From assembly GCA_037447655.1 (NCBI GenBank), contig JBBHKE010003201.1, positions 62,001 to 126,000 on the forward strand: DNA of 64,000 nt, in the 5' to 3' direction. Below the pieces are notes generated by a model. That model had not been told where the DNA came from. It did no database searches and saw only the letters and a list, made by a program, of their open reading frames with translations. Positions within the stretch are counted from its first letter, which is position 1, and each line of letters begins with the position of its first letter. Positions 52,034-62,533 of the stretch are shown here, piece by piece. A program made the translations under genes and the position numbers. This DNA comes from Zygnema cylindricum (taxonomy: Eukaryota; Streptophyta; Zygnematophyceae; Zygnematales; Zygnemataceae).

Positions 52034-52345
52034 ATGTTTGATAATGGCTCAGCTCCTGCTGCAAGTGCTCCTATTAGCCTTAGTGCTCCACCTGCTCCTC
52101 CAAGGACGAATATCCCAGCTGGTGCAAGTGTGACTCCTAGTGGGAGTGGATCACAGCCGAGTCTAAATGCCCATGACCTACAACAGGTTATGGGCCCACC
52201 GCCAAAATTGCCTATCTTTGATAGATCAGACTACTTGTAGTGGGAAAATATGCTGAGCTCCTATTTTGAAGAGAGAGACTTGACATCCATTGTGGATGGG
52301 ACTGCTGATGAGACTCCACCGGATTGGAGAAAGAAGAATCTCCAC
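52034..52345 (+). pseudogene. Copia E5 gag N-terminus, truncated by E4 insertion
   Basis: The ATG at 52034 opens a Ser/Pro/Ala-rich leader, then LQQVMGPPPKLPIFD, in which the PBS GGTTATGGGCCCACC (52186-52200) is coding. A TAG (52238-52240) falls at the conserved YW..M position, and gag-like WENMLSSYFEERDL continues in frame until E4 begins at 52346. The ATG is 152 bases upstream of the PBS, deep in the presumed LTR. This differs in sequence from E2 gag, so E5 is a separate family with the same architecture. Confidence 0.75.
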
Positions 52346-53384
52346 TGCAATTCTGTGTCCTCCATTGGACTACAAAATACAAGAAGCCTCTAGATAGAAT
52401 TTAACTAACCCACTTCAAGCCACAACCACTGCAGCCGAAGAAGGCAAACTGACAATTTGACTGCACCCCTGTGCAACGTGGACTCCTTTGAGTCCGTGGC
52501 AAAAAGAATCACTAAAAACGGCCAACCAGCCGATAAGTTATAAGCCGGCAAAAATGCCAATTTATACAACCTCTCAAAGAGAGAGAAAAACATATACCAG
52601 ATTTTTCTAAGTCCTAGCTCCCTCTCACAACCCCTATCTACTAACTGTACGAACCAATCAGAGTATTGTACCGTATATAAAAGTACTACTGTCGATGTAC
52701 CTTTTGTACTACCTTTGTACGACAAGGCCATTGAGCAAACGCGTGTCCATTTTCCACTTGTCCGTACGTTCCTCGGAATTCCTGCGACCAAATGTCATCT
52801 CTCCAAGTGGCGTCAGGTCATGCCACGTCACTAAATGCCAAAGTGACCATTTCGAGATTTTGGCGATGATGTGCGCCGTTAGATTTGACTCGAAATGCGA
52901 TCTCAACCGTTATAAATACTTGCGCGATATTTGTTTCGTTGTCGAAACAAAATGCGCGGTATCCGTTTCAAATTAGTACTGTATTTCGTACTTGGTGAAA
53001 CTGTATCTATGCATGCCGTATAGAGTTTCAGTAAAATGAATTTGTTATCATCTAAACGAATATATATCTATCACATACTATAGCATTTAGCGATGGTCCT
53101 AGTCTTATAGGATTAAGGTGACCGCTATCGGTCAACTTGACGGACGGCAGGTACCGTGATCGAATCCCGGGTCTGTCAGGTTTATTTTTAGTAACCTACT
53201 AAAAATAACTGTCTGTTTGAAATAAGGCAGCCATGGATCAACCACTCTCTCTATCCTTCAGTGACTACAACAAGTATGGGGGCTAGAGAGAGGAGGTGGA
53301 GGCAGGCTGTCCGTCCTTTTCTTTTCTTTTTATACTAACATATTTAAACCTAGAAAATACTCTAGAAATCTATTAATTTCAACA
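52346..53384 (-). repeat. E4 3' LTR
   Basis: 1039 bp, TG...CA, clearly related to the E2 LTRs but with many substitutions and small indels. A polypurine tract AAAATAAAGGGAG (minus) abuts it at 53385-53397. Confidence 0.93.
53092..53180 (+). other. tRNA-like module antisense to the LTR (E4)
   Basis: A-box-like TAGTCTTATAGGATTA, hairpin TGACCG-CTAT-CGGTCA, and B-box-like TGATCGAATCCC. The hairpin arms are kept in spite of base changes relative to E2. Confidence 0.5.
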
Positions 53385-53397
53385 CTCCCTTTATTTT

Positions 53398-54650
53398 CTA
53401 GTCTAATTTTACCTTTAGTTTTAGTCCACATTTTTCTCTACAATATTTCAATTTAGGAGAGGGCACTGGATTTGTCATCATATCAGCCACCATTTCCTCA
53501 TCAAATTTATATACAAGATTCACAATCTTATTCTCAACCTTTTCCCTCACAAAACTCAATCTTATGTCTATATGCTTAGCTTTAAAATGATGTTTGGGAT
53601 TAGCTGCAATTGCAATGGCAACTTAATTATCACGAAACACTTCATGCACTCCCTCCTTCATATACCCCAGTTCTTGCAGCAAGGATTTGACCCACATGAA
53701 CTCTTTCATAGCAGAACAAGAGGCCATGTACTCAGCCTCCATAGTAGACTGAGCAACCACCTTTTGTTGCTTATTGCTCCAACAGCATGCACCTTCCCCA
53801 ACATACAACACATACCCAAAAGTGCATCTTCTCATAGGTGCGTCCCCATAACTAGCATCACTCCAAGTAGTGATGTCAGTGTGCTCCCCTCCCAAATGCA
53901 ACCATAACTCTCTAGTTCCCACCAGATATCTCATGACTCTCTTAGCTGCCTCCCAGTCTTTCTTCGTAGGATCATTAAGACTCCTACTGAGTACTCCAAC
54001 TGCTGCCGCTATGTCCGGCCTGGTACAGTTCATAAAGTAGATTAAACTTCCTACAACCTGCCTGTAAGGAATAGACTTCATAAACTCTCTCTCCTTTGGA
54101 CTCATTTGACCATCTAAGATCATCACTCCTCCTTCTACACTCCCATCACTTACTTTTTTCAAGTCCATGGGAGTGGTACAACTGTTAGCATTTTCCATCT
54201 GGAATTTCTCAAGCATATTACCTATTGCTTCTTTCTGAGTAAGTCTGATAATCTTCTTCCCCCTATCTCTCTCAATTTGAATCCCCAAAATATATCTTAC
54301 CTCCCCTAAATCCTTCATATGCTTCTAAGATCCTTCTTTAACTTATTGATCTTTTCCAAAGATTTACTCAACACAAGCAGATCATCAACATAAATTGCAG
54401 TAAAAATGACACCATTCTCATCTTTAAACATATAGATAGAATGATCAGAGCTGATACGGATATATCCCTGACCGGTGAGAAACTCATCTAGTTTCTTATT
54501 CCACTGTCGGGGAGCCTATTTCAGTCCATATAAAGACTTTATGAGCCTGCGGACTTTGCTCTCTTCTCCTTCTTCCACGACCCCTCGGGTTGTCTCATGA
54601 AAATTTCTTCCTCTAACTCACCATTAAGAAAAGCAGTCTTAATGTCCATC
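53398..54650 (-). pseudogene. E4 RNase H and reverse transcriptase remnants
   Basis: The frame 53623-54318 covers RNase H and the RT C-terminal part (SDASYGDAPMRRCT, QSTMEAEYMASC); upstream RT motifs including YVDDLLV are recognisable at 54319-54650 in broken frames. Compared with E2 the RNase H tail is interrupted just before 53623, where CDNQ is followed by a stop. Not functional. Confidence 0.9.
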
Positions 54651-56083
54651 TAGTGTATATCCATGTCTTCCTCTGCTGCCTGACTGAGGAGAATCCTTAC
54701 TGATAGGAACCGAAAAATTGGAGCAAAGGTCTCCTCATAGCCAATCCCCTCCTTTTGGGTGAACCTCTTCGCTACCAATCGAGCCTTATATCTCTCAATG
54801 GTATAATCTGGGTTTAGTTTTAGTTTAAATACCCATTTACACCCAATAGTTTTTTTGTTTGGAGGACAATCCGTTAGTTCCCAAGTATTTGCTTCCATGA
54901 TAGAAGCCATCTCATCATTTATGGCTCTAATCCATATTTCTTTCTTTGGACTATTCACTGCCTCCGAGTAAGACTGAGGCTCATCTGGGTGAAATAGCTT
55001 AGTTACCTTATGAGCAGCTTGTTTTTCTTGTATCCTTTTGCTGCTCCTCCTTCCTCCCTCAAACTCCGAAGCTGGAATGGATGGAAGTCTTGGATTTTTT
55101 CTCATTGTCTCATCGCCTCCCCTGTCCATGGAAGCCGGTTCTTGTCCCGCTTCTTCTATCTCCTCGAAGTCCATAGGAGTATGTGAGGTTTTCAGTGAGT
55201 CTCTTGTATCTTGGATCTCACCTGAATCTGCAATTACGGTTTCACTCATGTCCCTTTCGGGAACGACCGAGTTCTCCTCACTTTGGGACTCAAATCTGAT
55301 TCTTATCTTCTTTGTATATTTGAATGGGTCAAATGACTTCCCTTCATCCATGACAACTAAGTGTTTGACCAGAATGATATCTTTCTTTGCTAAGTCATAG
55401 ACTCTATATCCCTTAACATCCTCATCATATCCCACAAAGTATCCAGGTTTTCCCTTAACATCTAGTTTCTAGTTTTTCCTATCCGTGTTAAGACTGTAAA
55501 CTTGGCTACCAAATACTTTAAGGTGTGAGATATCTGGTTTCCTTCCAACCCATCTCTCATAAGGTGTCACTCCCTTTACAGCTGAGGTAAGGACTCCATT
55601 CTTAATGTAGTTGGCACAGTTCATTGCTTCTGCCCAAAATCTCTTTCCTATTTTCTTGTCTGCCAACATACTGCAGGCACTATCTCCTAGTGTTCGAATC
55701 AACCTCTCAGCTACCCCATTTTGTTCCGGGTTATATGGTACACTTTTCTCGTGCTACACTCCCTCATCTCTCACATATTCCTCAAACTGGTTAGAGGTAT
55801 ATTCCCCCCCCATTATCACTCATTATCCTCTTAATGGGGGTTTCATGCAAATTCTCAATCCAGGTTTTATATTCTTTAAAGTAAGTTGATGCTTCAGACT
55901 TTGTTTTTAGAAAGTAGACTCTAGAGTATCTAGACTAGTCATCGGTTATTGTCATCATATACCTCTTTCCTCCAACCGAAGGTACTTTTGCAGGTCCCCA
56001 AATATCTGTGTGGACCAAATCTAACACTTTCTCACCTCTGTATATGGCGGCTTTGGGAAAGGGGAGTCTGTGAGCCTTACCTT
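54650..56083 (-). pseudogene. E4 integrase C-terminal part and RT start
   Basis: The frame 54650-55435 carries the integrase C-terminal linker and RT start without the TAG seen in E2 (codon GAG). TAG at 55469-55471 replaces the Trp of E2. The integrase core at 55472-56083 is broken by further frame changes (for example at the C-run near 55808) and then by the E3 insertion at 56084-56088. Confidence 0.9.
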
Positions 56084-56088
56084 GAGCA

Positions 56089-57135
56089 TGTAGAAATTAA
56101 TTGTTTATTTAAAGTATTTTCTAGGTCTAAATAGAAATATAGAAAGAAGCTGAGGCAGTCTACCTCTTACTTCTCTCTCCAACTCTCACACTTGTCGCAG
56201 TCACTAAGAAATTGGAGAGGGAGCTAGAGCCATGGCTACCTAGGCTATTTAGAGGTTTACGAGAAATATATATTAGTTAGGGGTTTATTTACTAAAAGGT
56301 AAATGCCGGCCACAGGATTTGATCCTGGTACCTACCGGACGGCAGACAGCCGGTAGCCTTAGCCGTTAAGTCTAGAACTAGTGTTACATACTATATGGTT
56401 TGATATTTATTTAAACATTATCAGGTAGGATAATTCATTTAACTGTAACTGTTTACGGGATACATAGATCCAGTAATGTAAAAGTACGGATTACGGTACG
56501 GATAAGAAACCAATACTGCGTATTTATTTCTTTAATGAAACGAATACCACGCATGTATTTATTACGGCTACGATTAAATGTGAATTTAATCGAACGGCCG
56601 GAATTAACGCCGAGATCGCGGAAGAGGATTTCGGTGGTTTGTGGTCATCGCCACATCGGATGACACGTGGCGGGATGACATTGGATCGCGACATCTCCGA
56701 GGATTAAGGGAACGAATCCGGACATACCACGTGTCGACATTTAGGTCATGTCCTACAGTGTCCGTACAAAAAGTACACCGGCAACTGTACTTTTGTGTAC
56801 ATAACTGTAATCTGATTTGCTCCGTACATCAGTAGATAGAGTCTGTGAGAGAGATAGGACTTAGAAAAATTAGGAGATAGGACCCTCTCTCCCAAAGAGC
56901 TTCTGTACAAAAGGTCAACTTTGACCCTCTATAACTTACTGCTCAGGGAGCAAATTCAGATATTCTTTTTGCTATCGATTCAGGGGAGTCTTCCCTTCAC
57001 AAGGGTGAAGTTGGTCAGAGTTATTGTCTGTCAGGGTGACAATTGTTTATTTTGAAACACAAAGGGGTCAGGGTTATCCTAGAGGCTTCTTGGAAGTTGT
57101 CCACTCAGAGGACTTATGGAGGTCTTAGAGTTTCA
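56089..57135 (+). repeat. E3 5' LTR
   Basis: 1047 bp. TGTAGAAATT start, TTTCA end. It holds G-box-like ACACGTGGC (56663-56671) and CCACGTGTC (56728-56736) and the antisense tRNA-like module (56303-56396). The gag ATG at 57116-57118 is within it. Confidence 0.93.
56303..56396 (-). other. tRNA-like module antisense to the LTR (E3 5' LTR)
   Basis: The minus strand has TAGACTTAACGGCTAAGG, a CTACCGG...CCGGTAG stem and CCAGGATCAAATCCTGT, whose CAGGA/TCCTG stem resembles a T-arm with its B-box. Confidence 0.5.
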
Positions 57136-58360
57136 GGTTATGGGCCCACCCTCTAGGGTACCAATCTTTAATGGAACTGGCTTCCTATATTGGGAAGTAT
57201 GATGATAGGAGCTCTATGCGAAAAAAGGTTTTGGGGGATAGTGAGTGGACGTATGGGTCGTCCATCAAGTCTTAGAATTCCTCCAGGGTTTGGAGGAAGC
57301 AGATTCACTAGGAAAGAGGATCCACCTTCAACGGAGGAAACAAAGGAAGGAGAGGTGGTGGACAAAGGAAAGGAGAAGGAGGCGACCACATTAATAGCAA
57401 CTGGTTCGGCATTCATGTCACCTATTCCGATGAACGAGGAGAATGATACTGAAACCTGGGACATCAACAATATGGCGGCAAAGCACTTCATCCTATGCCA
57501 TCTCACTCAAGGACTTGCATGTCCTCATTTGCAGGTAGAAAGGGCATCTGATCTTTGGATGGCTCTCCTAGAGATGTACCGAAGTGGTATGATTCGGCAA
57601 CAACAGTTAGCTGACTAGAAAGTTAAGGAGTATGTATACAAAGGGGGGAAGATGTTGGATTTTTGCAATGAGCTTGCTACACTCATCATAGAGCTAGAGA
57701 GTGCGGAAAAGATTTTAGTGAAAAAGAAAAGGTTAACTGTTTACTGATGAAGTTACCCGATGAGTTCGAGTACATAGTCAACTGTGTGCATGACTTGCCG
57801 GACTCAAGGTGGATATGGAACTCAGTGGTAGGGATGATCCTCGTTCAGGAGAATACGATTGAGATCCGAAGGGGAGGAAAGAGTGGCTAAGCCTTGGCAA
57901 CTGCGACCGATTGGAGGAACAACGATTCCCGGAAACCGGTCGGAAACTATGGGGGGAGGGAGCAAAAAAATCAGACCAACGAGTTCGGACCAAGGGCTCC
58001 CAAAGGTTTATGTCATTTTTGTAAGAAACCTGGGCAATATATGGCAGAGTGCACTAAGCTAACCGAGCTTGGGTTAAAGGAGGGGCAGACCGGTGGTACC
58101 CCAAGAGGAAAGAAAAAGGCCCTTCTGACACAGGTACATGAGGCGAAATCCGAGGACGAGGACGATGAGCTCCTTTTAGATGAGGAGTTGGAGGCAAAAA
58201 ACGAGGTCGAAATTCCACGAAGGCAAAAATGTGCTTACGGTGGATTGAAAGGTGAAGCAGGCAAGATTGTAGATTCAGATGCTTCCATGCACATGTGTAA
58301 GGATAGGCACTTGCTCACTAAGATAAGAAATATTCCCACCGTAGAGATAGAGTACGGGAT
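57116..58360 (+). pseudogene. E3 gag and protease remnants
   Basis: The ATG 57116 lies in the LTR and the frame reads through the PBS (QVMGPPSRVP), then is lost near 57198 by a single-base deletion. The frame 57190-57618 has gag MIGALCEKRFWGIV and ends at TAG; TAA follows at 57888-57890. The zinc knuckle reads CHFCKKPGQYMAEC, with Gln for the metal-binding His, and the protease motif reads DSD for DSG. A frame break near 58358 precedes the next segment. Confidence 0.9.
57136..57150 (+). other. E3 primer-binding site (initiator tRNA-Met anticodon-arm type)
   Basis: GGTTATGGGCCCACC directly after the LTR CA end, identical to E2 and E5 although the rest of E3 is diverged. Confidence 0.85.
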
Positions 58361-60019
58361 GTGAGGATAGTCACCACTACTCTTGTAGGATCGGTAGATT
58401 TGAAAGTGTTAGTAGAAGGAAAGACATCCATAGCAACATTCTCCGATGTATTGTTTATTCCGGAGCTGAACAAAAACCTCATCTCTACATCCGTATTAGA
58501 TGATAAGGGTTTTTTTACCAGCACTAGGGAAGGAGTCTTTACTGTTAATTTTGAGGAGGATGTCTATTTCATTGTTGAGAAAGATAGCCATGGGATGTTT
58601 AGGTTGGTTTTAAGTAATGAAACGAAGAAACTTTATTATGCTGGTGTTCATGATATTATGATGTGGCATAAGAGGCTTGGGCATGTGAATCTAGACAAGT
58701 TAAGAGAGATGAAAAAGATGGGAGTGGTGGAATGGATTAAGTTCAGTGAGAGTGGTAATATAAGTGATTGTAGTGGATGTGCTCAAGGTAAAACACACAC
58801 ATTACCCTTTCCTAAAACAGCCAACTATAAGGGAGAAAAAATTCTAGATCTAGTACACACAAATATTTGAGGACCGGCTAAAGTGCCCTCACCGGGGGGG
58901 AAGAGATTTATGATGACTATCACTGATGATTGGTCTCGGTATTCCCGAGTGTATTTTTTGAAAAACAAGTCCGAAGCTCAGGATTGTTTTAGACAATATA
59001 AAGCATGGAGCAAAAAACTCCATGAAACTCCAATCAAGAGAATAAGGAGTGACAATGGTGGAGAGTATACTTCTAACCAGTTTGAGGATTTTCTAACGGG
59101 AGATGAGGTCCAACACCAAAAGATAGTTCCAAAAAACCCGGAACAGAATGGGGTAGCTGAAAGGTTAAATAGAACACTAAGTGATAGTGCTAGAAGTATG
59201 TTGTCAGATAAGAAGATAGGAAAAAGGTTTTGGGCAGAAGCAATGAACTGTGCTAATTACCTCAAAAATATAGTTCTTACTTCAGCTATAAAAGATCAAA
59301 CACCTTATGAGAGATGGACAGGCAGGAAACCAGACATATCTCACTTAAAGGTTTTCGGCAGTCATGAATTCAGTCTAGATACAGATCGGTCTAATTAAAA
59401 GCTAGATCCTAAAGGAAAACCGGGATACTTATTAGGATATGATGACGATGTTAAAGGATATAGAGTTTATGATCTAAAAAGGGAAAATATAATCTTAGTA
59501 AAGCATCTAATAGTTATGGATGAAGGAAAGTCTGTGGATCCCTTCAAATATACAAAGTCAGTAAAAATCAGATTTGAGTCAGAAAATTCCGATGACTTTG
59601 AGCTTCCTAACTATCCAAGTTTTAGAGAAGATGACATTCTTGCAGGTACAAATCACACCGAAAAAGACTCGCCTGTGGAAACTCCAGTGACAACTCTACC
59701 CGAAGCGGAAGACGTGGTGGAAATTGATTCAGAATCAAAGGATAGGGGAGAAGCCGAGTTTGTTCGAAAGAATCCACGAGAACCATCTATTCCGACCTCA
59801 GATTTTGAAGGGGGAAGGAGAAGTAGCAAAAGACTACAAGAAAAACAGGTTAATAACAAGGTAACTAAACTATCTCATCAAGATGAACCTCAAACTTATG
59901 GAGAGGCGATGACTTGTCCAGAAAGAAATCAGTGGAGACAGCCATCAATGAGGAGATGGCCTCAATTATGGCAGCCGATACTAGGGAGCTGGTGGATTGT
60001 CCACCTAACCGAAAACTAA
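58361..60019 (+). pseudogene. E3 gag-pre-integrase and integrase remnants
   Basis: Gag-pre-integrase MMWHKRLGHVNLD and CSGCAQGK at 58361-58870, TGA at 58868-58870 replacing the Trp of WGPAK, integrase core 58883-59398 with RSDNGGEY and NPEQNGVAERLN, TAA at 59396-59398, and the acidic linker at 59516-60019. Catalytic residues are largely kept, but the frame is interrupted several times. Confidence 0.9.
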
Positions 60020-61462
60020 TCGCTTGTAAGTGGGTTTTCAAATTAAAACTGAACCCAAATAACACAATCAAGCGCTACAAGGCCCGATTAGTGGCAAAGG
60101 GATTTACACAAAAGGAGGGAATTGACTACGAGGAAACCTTTGCCCCGGTGGTCAAATTTCCCTCCGTCCGCATACTTCTCAGCCTAGCAGCAGTGGAAGA
60201 CATGGAAGTGCACCAGATGGACATCAAGACAGCCTTTTTGCATGGAGAATTGGAAGAGGAGATCTTCATGCGACAACCCGAAGGGTTTGTGGAAGAAGGA
60301 GAGGAGAGTAAGGTATGCCGGCTGATTAAATCTCTTATGGTTTGAAACAAGCGCCTCGACAGTGGAATAAGAAGCTTGATGAGTTTCTTATCGGTCTAGG
60401 ATATATCCTGATTAGCTCAGATCACTCAATCTATGTTTTCGAACATGAGGAAGGTTATATATTTATTGCAATTTATGTTGATGATTTTATTGTTTTAAGT
60501 AAATCAATGGAAAAAATTAATAAACTGAAAACCGATCTTAAGGGGAGATTTGAAATGAAGGATATGGGGGAAGCAAAATATAGTTTGGGAATTCAAGTAG
60601 AGAGAGACTGAAAAACAAAAAATATATGATTGACTCAAAAGGAAGCAATAGGGAACATGGTTGAAAAATTTCAAATGGATAAAGCTAATAGTTGTACAAC
60701 TCCAATAGGGTTGAAGAAGGAAGTGAGGGGAGTGAGGAAGAAGAGTCATAGTCTTAGACGAGGAATTATCTCCTGAAGAACAGAAGTTCATGCAGACTAT
60801 TCCTTACAGGCAAGTAGTGGGAAGTCTAATCTATTTTATGAATTGTACCCGGCCGGATTTAGCAGCAGCTGTAGGAGTGTTGAGTAGAAGTCTAAATGCT
60901 CCCACTAAGAGGGATTGGGAGGCAGCTAAGAGAGACCTTAGATATTTGATAGGAACTAGGGATTTATGGTTGCATTTGGGTGGGGAGAATACTGACATCA
61001 CTACTTAGAGTGATGCCAGTTATGGTGATGCTCCGATGAGGAGATGCACTTCTGGATATGTATTATAGGTGGGTGATGGGGCTTGCTGTTGGAGTAGCAA
61101 ACAACAAAAAGTTATTGCTCATTCCACCATGGAGGCTGAGTATTTGGCCTCTTGCTCTGCTATAAAAGAATTGATGTGGGTCAAGTCTTTGCTTGGTCAG
61201 CTTGGTCACCTTAAGAGTGGTGTGCAGAAAATATTTTGTGATAATCAGGCAGCAATCGCTATTTCTGCCAATCCTAAACATCATTTTAAAGCAAAACACA
61301 TGGACATCAAACTCAACTTTGTTAGAGAGAAAGTAGAAAACAAAATAATCAGTTTAGATTACCGACAGATAGTGAGATGGTAGCAGATATGATGACCAAA
61401 CCTGTGCTTTCCCCTAAGCTAGTTTTCTGGAGGGAGAAGTGTGGTCTGAAATTAAAGATTGA
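59914..61462 (+). pseudogene. E3 reverse transcriptase and RNase H remnants
   Basis: RT from CKWVFKLKLNPN to KSL (59914-60345), frameshift at about 60342, KQAPRQWNKKLDEF and YVDD (60342-60611), TGA at 60609-60611, RNase H segments at 60790-61008 and 61069-61383 with SDASYGD interrupted by TAG near 61006. Ends near TAG at 61464-61466 before the polypurine tract. Confidence 0.9.
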
Positions 61463-61479
61463 CTAGAAAATAAGGGGAG

Positions 61480-62533
61480 TGTAGAAATTAATGGTCCATT
61501 TAAAGTATTTTCTAGGTCTAAATAGAAATATAGAAAGAAGTTGAGGCAGTCTACCTCTAACGTCTCTCTCCAACTCTCAAACATGTCGCAGTAACTGAGA
61601 AATTGGAGAGGGAGCTAAAGCCATGGCTACCTAGGCTATTTAAAGGTTTACGGGAAATATATATTAGTTAGGGGTTTATTTACTAAAAGGTAAATGTCGG
61701 CCAAAGGATTTGATCCTGGTACCTACCGGACGGCTGACAGCCGGTAGCCGGTAGCCTTAGCCGTTAAGTCTAGAACTAGTGTTACGTACTATATGGTTTG
61801 ATATTTAATTAAACATTATCAGGTAGGATAATTCATTTAACTGTAACTGTTTACGGGATACATAGATCCAGTAATGTAAAAGTACGGATTACGTTACGGA
61901 TAAGAAACCAATACCGCGCATTTATTTCTTTAATGAAACGAATATCGCGCATGTATTTATTATGGCTACGATTAAATGTGAATTTAATCGGACGGCCGGA
62001 ATTAACGCTGAGATCGCGGAAGAGGATTTCGGCGGTTTGTGGTCATCGCCACATCGGATGACACGTGGCGGAATGACATTGGATCGCGACATCTCCGGGG
62101 ATTAATGGAACGAATCCGGACATACCACGTGTCGACATTTAGGCCATGTCGTACAATGTCCGTACAGAAAGTACACCAGCAGCTGTACTTTTGTGTACAA
62201 AAGTGTAATTTGATTGGCTCCGTACATTAGTAGATAGAGTCTGTGAGTGAGATAGGACTTAGAAAAATTAGGAGATAAGACCCTCTCTCCCAAAGAGCTT
62301 ATGTACAAATGGTCAACTTTGACCCTCCATAACTTACTGCCTAGGGGAGCAAATTCAGAGATTCTTTTTGCTATCGATTCAGGGGAGTCTTCCCTTCACA
62401 GGGGTGAAGTTGGTTAGAGTTATTGTCTGCCAGGGTGACAGTTGTTTTTTCTGAAACACAAAGGGGTCAGGGTTATCCTAGAGGCTTCTTGGACGCTGTC
62501 CACTCTGAGGACTTATAGAGGTCTCAGAGTTTA
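61480..62533 (+). repeat. E3 3' LTR
   Basis: 1054 bp. A 7-bp duplication (CCGGTAG) lies in the tRNA-like module (61693-61790). It ends TTTA rather than TTTCA, a terminal change. Confidence 0.93.
61693..61790 (-). other. tRNA-like module antisense to the LTR (E3 3' LTR)
   Basis: Counterpart of 56303-56396, with the 7-bp duplication CCGGTAG in the hairpin arm. Confidence 0.45.

Larger units (their letters stand above)
56089..62533 (+). mobile_element. Copia E3, nested in E4
   Basis: LTRs 56089-57135 and 61480-62533 flank a decayed gag-pol, with target duplication GAGCA (56084-56088 and 62534-62538). The split E4 coding sequence resumes on the other side, proving insertion into E4. The two LTRs differ far more than those of E2 (roughly 5% by eye in the first 300 bp), so E3 is older than E2. 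PBS 57136-57150 and polypurine tract 61467-61479 are intact. Confidence 0.95.
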
